Part shown: positions 36,343-45,280 of the stretch, piece by piece
How positions within the stretch are numbered: the first letter of the stretch is position 1
Layout: every line of letters starts with the position of its first letter
NCBI RefSeq assembly: GCF_047729875.1
Contig: NZ_CP159826.1
Span: 1,178,001 to 1,242,000, forward strand
Origin: Marimicrobium sp913061115
Lineage (GTDB): Bacteria; Pseudomonadota; Gammaproteobacteria; Pseudomonadales; Halieaceae
Direction: 5' to 3'
Length of the DNA stretch: 64,000 nucleotides
Translations under genes and position numbers: made by a program
The notes under the pieces: model-generated
Databases searched by the model: none
What the model was told of the DNA's origin: nothing
Seen by the model: the letters and a program-made list of their open reading frames with translations, nothing else

Positions 36343-37017
36343 TTAGGCCCAGCTTGAATTTTTGCGCCGTCTGGGAATTAGGCGGGGTGCCACTAGGGCA
36401 ATAATGACTCCCAGCAATACTGCCATAGCGCCGTTCATAAAGTCTTCACTTTTCACCTTGTCTTGCAGTCGGAGACGCTCCGCTTCAAGCATTTCTACAT
36501 CTGAGCGCAAGTTCTCTGTTTCCTCTACCAGCCTGCGATTGTCCTTGTCCAACTGCACCGACTTGCCAGAGATTTTTTTCAGCTCGTGCAACTCGCGGGA
36601 GACACTACTCAATTCGAAATCACTTCCGGTGACTTGGTTAATGAGTTCGTCTCGTTCAGCGTTTAGAGTCTTCAGTTCAGCCGCTAGATCGATACTATTT
36701 GCCCCCGCTTTTGCAGCTTCTGCAGTAATTGCATCGAGTTTTAGTCGCGCCGGAAGATCTGGCATAAGGAACTGAGGCTGAATCCAACCACTGTTGCCAT
36801 TTTCCATGGTGACTTCTGACCACGATCCGTCAGCAAGCGAACTGTTGACGGTCAGGCGGGTCCCTGAGGGAATGCCGCGGTGAACGATGCGATAATTGTT
36901 GCCGGCTCCACTGCGCAGGGGGACAAACTGTTTGTCGCTGACATAGCGTATTTCCGCAGCGTGGATGGAGAACGAAAAGAGTAATGACAGCAGTAGTACA
37001 GATACGGAAGGTCGCAA
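36343..37017 (-). CDS. SH3-domain protein with coiled coil and C-terminal anchor (TIGR04211-like)
   Basis: A 224-residue protein: signal peptide (1-20), a bacterial SH3 domain (YVSDKQFVPLRSGAGNNYRIV ... NSGWIQPQFL, about 24-85), a coiled coil (about 105-185) and a C-terminal membrane helix followed by PRLIPRRRK. This order is that of E. coli YgiM. The start is a TTG at 37017 with AAGGA 8 bases upstream; the next ATG upstream in frame (37185) would overlap yciI and put 56 odd residues before the signal peptide. Confidence 0.82.
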   Translation of the reverse strand: MRPSVSVLLLSLLFSFSIHAAEIRYVSDKQFVPLRSGAGNNYRIVHRGIPSGTRLTVNSSLADGSWSEVTMENGNSGWIQPQFLMPDLPARLKLDAITAEAAKAGANSIDLAAELKTLNAERDELINQVTGSDFELSSVSRELHELKKISGKSVQLDKDNRRLVEETENLRSDVEMLEAERLRLQDKVKSEDFMNGAMAVLLGVIIALVAPRLIPRRRKNSSWA

Positions 37018-37135
37018 AGTGTGTTCCTTATAAGTCAGCTCAAAAATAGAGAGATACTGAGGTTTGGTTAGGCCGAGCGTGCATGGTACCGTGCCATGAT
37101 GCCGAATATAACCCGACGGGTGAAGAAGTTGAAGT

Positions 37136-37435
37136 TCAGGGCAGTACCAGTTTGTAGGGCTTGACGATGATCTTGCTGAATACACCGGCGGTCACGTACG
37201 GATCTAGATCAGCCCAGGCGGTAGCGGCCTCCAAACTGTCAAACTCAGCAATAATAAGGCTTCCAGTGAAGCCCGCCTGTCCAGGCTTTTCTGTGTCCAG
37301 AGCTGGGTGGGGGCCTGCGGCTAGAAGCTTTCCCTGATCGGCCAGTGATTGCAGGCGAGCCAGGTGGGCCGCGCGCGCACTTTGGCGCAGTGGCAAGCTG
37401 TTTTCAACGTCTTCACACAATATTGCGTAGTACAT
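37136..37435 (-). CDS. yciI: YciI family protein
   Basis: A 99-residue protein of the YciI/YCII dimeric alpha-beta barrel family. It begins MYYAILCEDVENSLPLR and has the conserved His and Asp pair (AHLARLQSLADQGKLLAAGPHP and WADLDPYVTAGVF). Members act in varied hydrolase or dehydrochlorinase-like reactions or have no known role; none can be fixed here. It lies 23 bases after yciB, the usual partner in gammaproteobacteria. Confidence 0.9.
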   Translation of the reverse strand: MYYAILCEDVENSLPLRQSARAAHLARLQSLADQGKLLAAGPHPALDTEKPGQAGFTGSLIIAEFDSLEAATAWADLDPYVTAGVFSKIIVKPYKLVLP

Positions 37436-37458
37436 CCTCGAATAATCTCCGTCAGGTA

Positions 37459-38064
37459 TTAATCGTCCTGCTGCAGCACTCGTTTTTTTGCCGCATCGTC
37501 TTTGAGATGGGGGCTGATAATCAAGGCTGTTAGAATCGTCAATAACAGGGTGAATCCGATCGCGGAATACAATTTGTAGCTGACCCAGGTCTCTTCACTA
37601 TAGCCGTAAGCGACGACCAAGTTGAGTGTGCCTACGATCAAAAAGTTTGTAACCCATATGAGGTTAAGCCGAGTCCATATTACCTTGGGCAGGTGGAGCT
37701 GACTGCCCAGCGTGCGCTCCATCAGGTTCTTGTCGCCGACGAACTGGGAGATTCCGAATGCAAGCGCGAGGGCCCAGTTGAAAATGGACGGTTTCCACTG
37801 AATAAACATCTGGTTGCGAAAGATCAATGTGGCCCCACCGAATACCATTACTGCCAGCAGCAACCACAACAGGCGCTTTTCAAGCTTGCGAGTTAGTGCG
37901 TAGACAAAAATCACCTGTAGCACGGTGGCTAACATCATCGCAGCGGTGGCGGAAAATATACCGTCGAATTCATAGTGCCAGCCTGCTAGGCTGATAGTTT
38001 GACCATCAAGCTGATAGACGATAAAAAACAGTGCGATGGGAACGAATTCAGCGATTTGCTTCAT
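37459..38064 (-). CDS. yciB: Inner membrane septation protein YciB (IspZ)
   Basis: A 201-residue inner-membrane protein with five or six helices. It starts MKQIAEFVPIALFFIVYQLDG and has FRNQMFIQWKPSIFNWALALAFGISQF, a segment typical of YciB. It takes part in envelope synthesis and division together with the elongasome and divisome. It is divergent from rnm with 47 bases between, and precedes yciI. Confidence 0.92.
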   Translation of the reverse strand: MKQIAEFVPIALFFIVYQLDGQTISLAGWHYEFDGIFSATAAMMLATVLQVIFVYALTRKLEKRLLWLLLAVMVFGGATLIFRNQMFIQWKPSIFNWALALAFGISQFVGDKNLMERTLGSQLHLPKVIWTRLNLIWVTNFLIVGTLNLVVAYGYSEETWVSYKLYSAIGFTLLLTILTALIISPHLKDDAAKKRVLQQDD

Positions 38065-38111
38065 GGATTCTGTAGTGCTCCGGCTGTTACTATGTGTGAT
38101 GATTAAATTAC

Positions 38112-38981
38112 TTGACCCGCTTCAAGGTCGCCTTGCCAAGTGTAAAGACTGTGTTGATTGATTTCCACACCCATACCAGTGCCTCTGATGGGGCGCTTTC
38201 TCCGTGCGAACTGATGGCGCGAGCCGCAGCCAGTAAGGTGGAATTGCTGGCAATTACTGACCATGACACAGTGGCAGGATACGAGGCAGCGGCAGCTTAT
38301 CATACGGAGAATCCCAGTGGTATGCGGCTTATTTCGGGTATCGAGCTCTCCTGCCAATGGTCGGGCGTCACGATCCATATTCTGGGCCTAGGGGTAGACT
38401 GTGAGCATCCGGTGATGCGTGCAGGGTTGGAGCGCATGGCTGCAGCAAGGAAGGAGCGTGGCGCGAAGATCGCCAGCCGGCTTGAGTCTCGTGGTTTCGA
38501 CGGAGCCCTTCAGGGTGCTTTGATGCAGGCTGGAGACAGTCAGTTAGGGCGACCGCACTTTGCTGCATGGATGGTAGAGCAAGGGCACGTTAGGGACCCT
38601 AATCAGGCCTTTGATCGCTATCTGGGTCAGGGCAAGATAGGAGACGTTAAGGCATTCTGGCCGGAACTGGCTGAAGTGACTCAGTGGATCGAGTCCTCCA
38701 ATGGTGTGGCCGTTATTGCTCACCCACTGAAATACCGCTTTACTGGCACGAAATTGCGACGCTTTATAGCAGCTTTTGTAGCGGCGGGAGGCCGCGGTAT
38801 GGAGGTCCTAAGTGGCCGTCAAACCACCGATCAAACAAAGCATCTGGTACGTCTGGCCCAAGATTTCGATCTGGAAGTCTCCGTTGGCAGCGATTTCCAT
38901 CGGGATGCCACCTACAGCGCGCCCCTCGGTGTAGAGTCAGCACCATTTGGGGATTTACGCGGCGTATGGCAGCGCTGGTAA
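38112..38981 (+). CDS. rnm: PHP-domain 3'-5' nuclease RNase AM (YciV/TrpH)
   Basis: A PHP-domain phosphoesterase that trims 5' ends of RNA in E. coli (RNase AM). The metal ligands are visible: IDFHTHTSASDG (first motif), ITDHDTVAGY (second), HILGLGV, HPLKYRFTG and the last SDFHRDATYS. No ATG start fits; candidates in frame are TTG at 38112, TTG at 38133 (AAGG 5 bases upstream) and GTG at 38151, the last matching family starts best. I report the longest. It lies just before yciO, as in E. coli. Confidence 0.88.
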   Translation: MTRFKVALPSVKTVLIDFHTHTSASDGALSPCELMARAAASKVELLAITDHDTVAGYEAAAAYHTENPSGMRLISGIELSCQWSGVTIHILGLGVDCEHPVMRAGLERMAAARKERGAKIASRLESRGFDGALQGALMQAGDSQLGRPHFAAWMVEQGHVRDPNQAFDRYLGQGKIGDVKAFWPELAEVTQWIESSNGVAVIAHPLKYRFTGTKLRRFIAAFVAAGGRGMEVLSGRQTTDQTKHLVRLAQDFDLEVSVGSDFHRDATYSAPLGVESAPFGDLRGVWQRW

Positions 38982-39021
38982 ATCTTAACCCAACTAACAC
39001 TAAAAAAATAAGAGACACACC

Positions 39022-39645
39022 GTGAGCCAGTTTTATCAGATTCACCCAGAAAACCCACAGGCACGCCTGATACGCAATGCTGTGGATATTATCCACAATG
39101 GCGGAGTGCTGGTCTATCCTACAGACTCAGGCTATGCTTTAGGTTGTCATATCGGCGACAAAACGGCATTGGATCGAATTCGGCGTATTCGCAAGCTTGA
39201 CGACAAGCACAACTTTACTTTGGTGTGTCGCGACCTGTCAGAGATCGCCACTTACGCCAAAGTGAATAATACGTCGTATCGACTGTTGCGCCATACCACG
39301 CCCGGCGCCTATACCTTTATCTTGCAGGCCACAAGCGAGGTGCCACGGCGCCTGATGCATCCCAAACGGAAGACGGTCGGGTTGCGCGTGCCGGATAATG
39401 CCATTGCTGCAGCTTTGCTGGCGGATCTGGGGGAGCCGCTGATGAGCGTCACGCTTATAATGCCGGGGGATGAGTTTCCCCTTACTGACCCCTACGATAT
39501 CCGCGAAACGCTGGAGCATGAAGTTGATCTGGTGATTGACGGAGGTTATTGCGGTATGGAGCCGACTACGGTTGTAGATTTGGCTGACGATAGGCCGGTG
39601 ATATTGCGGGCGGGCAAGGGAGACGTCACGCCCTTTGAAAGTTAG
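39022..39645 (+). CDS. yciO: YciO, Sua5/YrdC-family putative threonylcarbamoyl-AMP synthase
   Basis: A 207-residue YrdC-fold protein. It starts MSQFYQIHPENPQARLI and has the YPTDSGYALGC motif (about 32-42), KHNFTLVCRDLSEIATYAKV, and KRKTVGLRVPDN. YciO is the paralogue of TsaC/TsaC2 that makes threonylcarbamoyl-AMP for t6A in tRNA; its own role is less certain. It is the last gene of the yciB-rnm-yciO block before the accessory segment. Confidence 0.9.
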   Translation: MSQFYQIHPENPQARLIRNAVDIIHNGGVLVYPTDSGYALGCHIGDKTALDRIRRIRKLDDKHNFTLVCRDLSEIATYAKVNNTSYRLLRHTTPGAYTFILQATSEVPRRLMHPKRKTVGLRVPDNAIAAALLADLGEPLMSVTLIMPGDEFPLTDPYDIRETLEHEVDLVIDGGYCGMEPTTVVDLADDRPVILRAGKGDVTPFES

Positions 39646-39820
39646 AAATTGTAACGGTTAAAAATGGGACAAACGTTTTTTGGTTCGACTGTAGGCAAGA
39701 ACGATGGCTAAAATGCCACCTTAACTTATAGCCTCAGCAAGATAGCACCTACGATAGTATTATTTAGAGACAGTTTGAACGACACATATAATGATTTATC
39801 TGCAGAAAGGACCATTCGAA

Positions 39821-40099
39821 ATGAGTTTATTTGATCCCGAAAATTCCACGCGCAGCAAGCGACACAAAAAAGTCTATGCACTGTATGAAATTGCCTACAC
39901 CATAGTTGATGTTTCCGCAGCCTTATTATTTGTCATTGGCAGTATATTGTTTTTTTATCCGAAGAGCACTGACGTGGGTATTTGGTTTTTTCTGATTGGC
40001 TCTATCTTTTTTGGTCTTCGTCCAACAATCAAGCTAGCCCGAGAGTTCGCTTATTTGCGAATCGGCGATTACACCGATGTTGCAGACAACGTGAAGTAG
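39821..40099 (+). CDS. YrhK-like small membrane protein
   Basis: A 92-residue protein with two hydrophobic helices (about 30-48 and 55-71) and charged ends. The pattern KVYALYEIAYTIVDVSAALLFVIGSILFF...FFLIGSIFFGLRPTIKLAREF fits the YrhK domain family, of unknown function. The ATG at 39821 has AAAGGA 9 bases upstream and is preferred over one at 39791. Confidence 0.68.
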   Translation: MSLFDPENSTRSKRHKKVYALYEIAYTIVDVSAALLFVIGSILFFYPKSTDVGIWFFLIGSIFFGLRPTIKLAREFAYLRIGDYTDVADNVK

Positions 40100-40480
40100 G
40101 TTTAAACCGACGATGCCAAAGACCCCGTCATTTGATCTTCTTTTAATGCGTGGGCAAAGCGGCGAAAGCGAGGGGCATGACGGAATCAACGCATTCAAAA
40201 GACGCGCTAGAGACCTCGCTGTGTATGGCGATAAACCACCTTTGGCCTGCGCAGCAACAATATGGACCGCGGCTGAGGGCATTCCCTTGGCGCTCGCGAG
40301 TTGGCTTCTGGGGATATCTCCAAAGCGTCAAGTGGCCTCAGGACGCGACCAAATCAATTTGGGCGCTCTAAGCAAAAAATTGGGCTCATGAGTCGCGCCT
40401 TGTAAGCGAGCATAAATGTAATACATACTGTGTGACGACGTCTTAGATAAATCGTCTCGCTAACGTTGACTCATTCAGGA
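40100..40480. other. 381-base stretch without a convincing gene
   Basis: Two short overlapping frames (40113-40391 and 40150-40371) are open, but neither has a good ribosome site, a known motif or sensible composition. The stretch lies at the left edge of the accessory segment and may be a remnant of a former gene. Confidence 0.4.
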
Positions 40481-41998
40481 ATGGATTATCTGATGGATTC
40501 AGTGGCCATAACCAATCAAGATACTATTTTCGGCGTTATACTGGCCGCCGGCAAAGGCGTGCGAGCGTATCCCGCGACTCGCGATATTCCCAAGGTCTTG
40601 CTGGATATTGCTGGAAAAACTCTGATAGAGCGGAACCTGGATTTACTGGTTGGAAAGCTTGGAATTACAGATATTATTATCGTCATTGGGCATTATGGTG
40701 ATCAGATCGAAGATCGAATTGGGGATTCATTTGAGGGAGCCCGTATTCGTTATGTCCGGCAGGCAAATCAAAAAGGAATTGGCCATGCCGTGCTAGCTGT
40801 AGAACCGCTCGTGGGAGATTCGCGTTTTATAACGATTCTGGGCGACGAACTTTATATCGACTCAAACCACCATGAATTACTGGATGTTATCCAAAGAGAG
40901 CCCTCTGTAGATGCTGTGCTTATGTTCAAGCATGAGGACGACCCCGCCAAGATATCGAATAACTATACCCCCACGCTGGATGGCGATCGTGTAATGGGTC
41001 TTATCGAGAAACCGGTGAATCCTCTGGGCAATATTATGGGACTGGGGACCTATCTTCTTAATGCCAAAGTATTTGATTACATTCGAAATACGCGACCATC
41101 TACTTTGCGTGATGAAGTAGAAATAACGGATGCGCTCTCCAATATGGCGCAGAAAGAAAATGTTAAAATGTTGATGTCCACTGGTAAGTATCTCAATGTA
41201 AATACTACGGATGATCGCAACCTTGCCAACTACTCTATTCGTGACAGGGGGTTCGGTCAGTACAAAATATCAGTAGTCGTGCCCGCCTATAATGAAGAGG
41301 GCTCAATTGCCAGTGTTGTAAAGGAATACTTAGCCTTGTCTTGTGTTGGTGAAGTGTTGGTGGTTGATAATAACTCCTCGGATAAAACTGCCGAAAAAGC
41401 CCTGAATGCAGGAGCCCGAGTCGTTCAGGAGCACGAGCAAGGCTACGGTTGTGCGCTGCGTCGAGGACTTGATGACGCCACCGGTGATATTGTTATTTTG
41501 ACTGAAGCTGATGGTAGCTTTTCACCTGCTGACGTCCCAAAACTGCTGGAATATCTGAAAGACTGTGACATGGTTTTGGGAACAAGAACGACACGACAAA
41601 TGATTGAGCAGGGCGCTAATATGAATGCTTTTCCGCGCTTCATCAATATACTGTTTGGTAAAATTATCGAGCTGTTGTGGTGGGATTCAGAGCCTCGTTT
41701 TACCGATGTCGGCTGCACTTACCGCGCCATCTGGAAGACAAGTTACGACAAAATTCGGCCTTATGTGAGATCTGATGGGCCCGCATATTCGCCGGATATG
41801 ACTATAGCAGTGCTTAACTGTAAGTTACGGGTGATTGAAATTCCCGTCACTTACCGAATGCGTCGCAGCGGTGATTCGAGCCACTCTGCGAATGTCTATC
41901 AACTAGCGCGAACGGCCTTTCAAATGGCAAAAGTAATTGTCCACCGACGCTTATTTTACTCAAGGCTGAACCTTGGCCGACTAAAAAATAAGGTATAG
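40481..41998 (+). CDS. Fused sugar-phosphate nucleotidyltransferase and family 2 glycosyltransferase
   Basis: A 505-residue two-domain protein. Residues 15-250 are a nucleotidyltransferase with GVILAAGKGVRAYPATRDIPKVLL (P-loop ILAAGKG at 20-26), ILGDELY and LIEKPVNP. Residues 262-480 are a GT-A glycosyltransferase with VVVPAYNEEGS, VLVVDNNSSDKT, LTEADGSFS and MVLGTRTTRQM, as in dolichyl/polyprenyl-phosphate sugar transferases. One chain could both make an NDP-sugar and move it onto a lipid carrier. Start choice is between TTG 40466, ATG 40481 and ATG 40493; AGGA lies just before 40481, so 40493 is also plausible. Confidence 0.8.
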   Translation: MDYLMDSVAITNQDTIFGVILAAGKGVRAYPATRDIPKVLLDIAGKTLIERNLDLLVGKLGITDIIIVIGHYGDQIEDRIGDSFEGARIRYVRQANQKGIGHAVLAVEPLVGDSRFITILGDELYIDSNHHELLDVIQREPSVDAVLMFKHEDDPAKISNNYTPTLDGDRVMGLIEKPVNPLGNIMGLGTYLLNAKVFDYIRNTRPSTLRDEVEITDALSNMAQKENVKMLMSTGKYLNVNTTDDRNLANYSIRDRGFGQYKISVVVPAYNEEGSIASVVKEYLALSCVGEVLVVDNNSSDKTAEKALNAGARVVQEHEQGYGCALRRGLDDATGDIVILTEADGSFSPADVPKLLEYLKDCDMVLGTRTTRQMIEQGANMNAFPRFINILFGKIIELLWWDSEPRFTDVGCTYRAIWKTSYDKIRPYVRSDGPAYSPDMTIAVLNCKLRVIEIPVTYRMRRSGDSSHSANVYQLARTAFQMAKVIVHRRLFYSRLNLGRLKNKV

Positions 41999-42125
41999 AT
42001 TTTTTTAGAATTTACGGTGGCGCTGCATGTCAAGAGACTGCGATATGTATTCCTTGGAGTCCAGTGCTTTAAATTGTCAAAGCTATATTTTGACGTTAAA
42101 GGCTATGCTATTCTCCAGCGGTAAT

Positions 42126-42154
42126 TTGTAATGAGTAGAATCGCCTTATAGTAT
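42126..42154 (+). promoter_or_regulatory. Candidate promoter upstream of the 434-residue membrane protein
   Basis: TTGTAA (42126-42131) and TAGTAT (42149-42154) with a 17-base spacer lie 43 bases before the GTG start. Both boxes match four or five consensus bases. The region is AT-rich, so a chance match is possible. Confidence 0.3.
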
Positions 42155-42196
42155 TATTTCGTTTGGTTAGATCAGTCGTATAGAGATTTTATATAA

Positions 42197-43501
42197 GTGA
42201 TACCCAGTTTAAGAAATAGCAGCATCTACCTATTTTCTGCCATCGCATCCCTGGCGGTGGTATCTATTTATGCGACAGCCATTTTTTCGCAGAGCCTTAA
42301 TATTCCATTCAGGGATGATTTTCAGGATATCCTGATGTTTGTAGTAGAGTTTCATGCTGCCTCGGGCATACGCGATTCTATGCGAGTGTTGGTAGAACAG
42401 CATGCTGATCATCTTACCTATGCATCGAGAGTGTTCTATTACCTGATATTTATGCTTGAGGGCGAGGTAAATTTTCGTACCATGGTGGTCGTTTCACATT
42501 TGGGGGTGTTGTTCCTATCCTGCTTGTTCTATTCACAGATAGACGTTATCTCACCCCTAAAACCGGTATTTTTCGTTTGTTTGTTCTTGCTGCTACTGCA
42601 TCCAAGGGCCTATGGGCTATTGATTTGGCCTATGGCCACATTCGCATTTTTCTTTGCTTTCGCCTACCCATTGGCAACTTTTGCATTGCTGAAAAATCCT
42701 GCGGGTTATCGCTATCCACTGGCTATCCTTTGCGCAGTGTTGGCAACTTTCACGATGTCTATGGGTCAATTTGTCTGGGTGCTTGGGTTACTGTTCCTGT
42801 GGATAGAACGTCATGTGCTCGGGGGCAGGTATCGTGGCTACCTGTTCGGATGGGTTCTGGCTGCGTTAGCGACCATGGTGCTGTTTTATTCCTACTTCTC
42901 TCCTCAATTTCAAATGTCTAACCTGCTTGGTTACGTTCTGGAAAATCCAATTCACAGTTTGGAAGTATATGTGACAATGCTGGGATCAGGCTTGGGGTTT
43001 GGTCATGCTCCGTTGTCTCAGGTATTGGGGGTCGTCAGCCTCGTAGTGAGTGTATTTTTTCTGTTCCAGGGTGTTAAAAATGGGCTGAAGCCCCTGCATT
43101 ACTTCCTCCTGTTTAATCTCGGATCCATCGCGATGATCGTGATGGGAAGGGCATACGGATTTGCATTCTTTGAGACGCCAGTAGAAAAAATAGCGCTGAG
43201 GCCAAGGTATACCTTTGCATCGTTGATGCTATGGCTAACTCTTTTTGTTCTCTGTCTAAACGCTATCAAGGCGGTGAGTCTTTTGCGAGTGGTGTCGGTG
43301 CTGGCAATAGCGATGCTTTATAATGCTGCTTGCTATCAGTTGTTTTATCCCCAGTTCGAACAGCACCGCAAACAGAGGTTGGGCGAATTCAATAGTTTCG
43401 GCGTGGCTGATTCCATCGCGTGGCCGACCCAGGAGATATTGAAAAAAGCCGAGGAGTCTGGCATCTATGTGCAGCCTAAAAGGCCCTATAAGCCTCATTA
43501 G
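42197..43501 (+). CDS. Polytopic membrane protein, possible glycosyltransferase
   Basis: A 434-residue inner-membrane protein with about ten or eleven helices. An early periplasmic loop contains IPFRDDFQDIL and LVEQHADHLTYASR, reminiscent of the first-loop acidic motif of GT-C glycosyltransferases that use lipid-linked sugars, but no family is certain. The GTG start has only a weak ribosome site; no other start fits. It follows the nucleotidyltransferase-glycosyltransferase gene by 198 bases, so a joint role in surface glycan assembly is inferred. Confidence 0.55.
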   Translation: MIPSLRNSSIYLFSAIASLAVVSIYATAIFSQSLNIPFRDDFQDILMFVVEFHAASGIRDSMRVLVEQHADHLTYASRVFYYLIFMLEGEVNFRTMVVVSHLGVLFLSCLFYSQIDVISPLKPVFFVCLFLLLLHPRAYGLLIWPMATFAFFFAFAYPLATFALLKNPAGYRYPLAILCAVLATFTMSMGQFVWVLGLLFLWIERHVLGGRYRGYLFGWVLAALATMVLFYSYFSPQFQMSNLLGYVLENPIHSLEVYVTMLGSGLGFGHAPLSQVLGVVSLVVSVFFLFQGVKNGLKPLHYFLLFNLGSIAMIVMGRAYGFAFFETPVEKIALRPRYTFASLMLWLTLFVLCLNAIKAVSLLRVVSVLAIAMLYNAACYQLFYPQFEQHRKQRLGEFNSFGVADSIAWPTQEILKKAEESGIYVQPKRPYKPH

Positions 43502-44571
43502 CAACGAGAGGCCTCGAGTAGGCCCCAGTGAATACTCTTAGCTTTCGAAAGCAGTTGATCAGACACGTAAGCGGTATTCACAGGGTGCTCCGTCACTGCA
43601 CGTAAATCGCTCGCTTGACGGGTCAGCGCCTGCGGCGTTGTCAGCTTTAGTGTTTGCTCAATTCGTTCTAGCGTGCGCTCAGGCTGCGACACCAGTTCTT
43701 CAAACGAGAGTAAGTTTGCTGCTTTGGCATGGTTAGCCAGAACGTGACCGTAAGTCGCGACCCAGTATTCCAGCCAGAACCCTAGTGTCATTGCGTCAGG
43801 ATAGTTGGCGTCATGCAACCAGTTGCCAAAGTTAATGGGTCTCAAGTTTTCGCCAAAGTCAAAATGACCCGTACCGGACATATAGCGGTGCGCAAAACGA
43901 TCCTCCGCGTGCATTCGAATAAATCCGCGATGCTGGCGGAGCAAAGAGCTTGCATGCTGCAGCGGTTCACGAAAGGGCACGATGAGGGCGCAGTCGGGAG
44001 CCAGATTTTTAAGCGCTCGCAGTCGCGCGATATTCATATTATTTTTGGAGGCGTATCGTGCCGGTTCCTCAGGCGATCGCAGTGCAATAATTTTACGCAT
44101 GTGGTCTATGAAGAAGGCGCGGAACTGTTCGTTTTTACCCTGCTTCCAGGGCTTGATGCGGTCCTGTTCATAATGGCCGCTCCAAAATTGCTGCCAGATG
44201 ATTTCCTCTAGCGCCTCTGGACTGTCTAAAGAGATACTGACGCCGTCACCGTGTGCGCGTTCGCGTGCAATCGATTCGGTGCCAAAAATACTCGCAAAGC
44301 GTTGCCATAGCATTGGGCACAGTACGAATGGCATGTCGCGGTAAGTGTGGCTGGCGAACTCGCCTGTGCCGACCAGAAGATTGAGTAAGAGTGTTGTGCC
44401 AGCACGGGGCAGGGCGGTGACGAACACGGGTCTTTCGCAGATTACCGGTTCCAGCTGCTTCTTGAACAAGCTACTTTCTATGTCGGCTAGGCCAACTTGG
44501 GCACCTGTGGTGGCGAAGCTGAGCCGATGTAGCCACTGATTTGGTAGAGAGTACTGGTTTTCGAACTTCAT
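43498..44571 (-). CDS. Sulfotransferase family protein
   Basis: A 357-residue cytosolic sulfotransferase-like protein. The 5'-phosphosulfate loop is RPVFVTALPRAGTTLLLNLL (PRAGTT at 55-60); the 3'-phosphate segment lies in CALIVPFREPLQHASSLL (about 200-217). The ATG at 44571 overlaps the stop codon of the upstream 126-residue membrane protein as ATGA, so coupling supports this start. Its 3' end overlaps the converging membrane protein gene by 4 bases. The acceptor is unknown. Confidence 0.82.
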   Translation of the reverse strand: MKFENQYSLPNQWLHRLSFATTGAQVGLADIESSLFKKQLEPVICERPVFVTALPRAGTTLLLNLLVGTGEFASHTYRDMPFVLCPMLWQRFASIFGTESIARERAHGDGVSISLDSPEALEEIIWQQFWSGHYEQDRIKPWKQGKNEQFRAFFIDHMRKIIALRSPEEPARYASKNNMNIARLRALKNLAPDCALIVPFREPLQHASSLLRQHRGFIRMHAEDRFAHRYMSGTGHFDFGENLRPINFGNWLHDANYPDAMTLGFWLEYWVATYGHVLANHAKAANLLSFEELVSQPERTLERIEQTLKLTTPQALTRQASDLRAVTEHPVNTAYVSDQLLSKAKSIHWGLLEASRC

Positions 44572-44948
44572 GGGGTGCGTTTGTGCAATATGTAAAAGAC
44601 GCCAAACCCTATAATGGTTGCGGCCAACAGAAACTCCCAACGCATCAACATTGCCATAACGGCATCGAAGGACAGTACACCGACTCTGTCGGCGAGCCAG
44701 ACTGCGCCAATCGGGAGGCCCAGAGCTGCGACACTGCCAACAATAAGCAGCCCGAGCAGTTTAAACATGACACGTGCAGCACGTTGTATAGCCTTTTCCT
44801 TGGCGAGGTCATCAAGGGAGGCGTCTCCTAGAACTGCGGATGCCCCCCGAGCGTGCGCAATGACCTCGGTAGTCCAGCGAATCAGGCCGATAAAATGCGC
44901 GAGAAAGGCAAATCCAATAACGACGAAAGTAGCGGCAAAAATAGTCAT
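44568..44948 (-). CDS. Small membrane protein of unknown function
   Basis: A 126-residue protein with three hydrophobic helices (about 3-24, 62-86 and 100-120) and a cytoplasmic loop (KEKAIQRAARVMFK). I do not recognise a family. It is coupled to the sulfotransferase gene by an ATGA overlap and follows the YLGPG-type gene by 39 bases, so it is probably part of the same leftward unit. Confidence 0.6.
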   Translation of the reverse strand: MTIFAATFVVIGFAFLAHFIGLIRWTTEVIAHARGASAVLGDASLDDLAKEKAIQRAARVMFKLLGLLIVGSVAALGLPIGAVWLADRVGVLSFDAVMAMLMRWEFLLAATIIGFGVFYILHKRTP

Positions 44949-44987
44949 CGTGCTTTACCCGACGTTTTAGACACGCATCGCGGCGTT

Positions 44988-45257
44988 CTAGGGAGTACTG
45001 GCGTCTCGCTCATCATCTTCTGGTTCATCATCGTCGTCTTCATCAACAGTCCGAGATTTACCCGAGAGCATACGCTTGAGCGGAAACCAGACAAAGCCGA
45101 TAACAGCAAGCAGCACCGCGCCGATCAGCGCTAGAAGTGCTCCGATACTCGAAACTGCCCCGCCGGGGCCGAGATAGGCCAGTGCTGGCATTGCAACCAG
45201 AGTCGAGCATATCAGCAGTAGTCGCGTAAGTGGAATGTGGCTGATGTAGCGCTGCAT
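44988..45257 (-). CDS. Small YLGPG-motif membrane protein
   Basis: An 89-residue protein: signal or first helix (about 8-28), then AYLGPGGAVSSIGALLALIGAVLLAVIGFVWFPLKRML (second helix, about 30-65) and a very acidic tail (DEDDDDEPEDDERD). Similar small proteins with a YLGPG motif are found beside arylsulfotransferase-like genes in other bacteria, to my recollection; the function is unknown. It lies 23 bases after the arylsulfotransferase-like gene. Confidence 0.65.
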   Translation of the reverse strand: MQRYISHIPLTRLLLICSTLVAMPALAYLGPGGAVSSIGALLALIGAVLLAVIGFVWFPLKRMLSGKSRTVDEDDDDEPEDDERDASTP

Positions 45258-45280
45258 GTCGAAATGCTCCTGCTATTGTT

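Noticed and set aside
39646..40480. Search for a direct repeat of the tRNA-Arg 3' end as a left attachment site
   Set aside because: No string close to the T arm and acceptor of the tRNA was found by eye, so I do not claim an integrated element with att sites.
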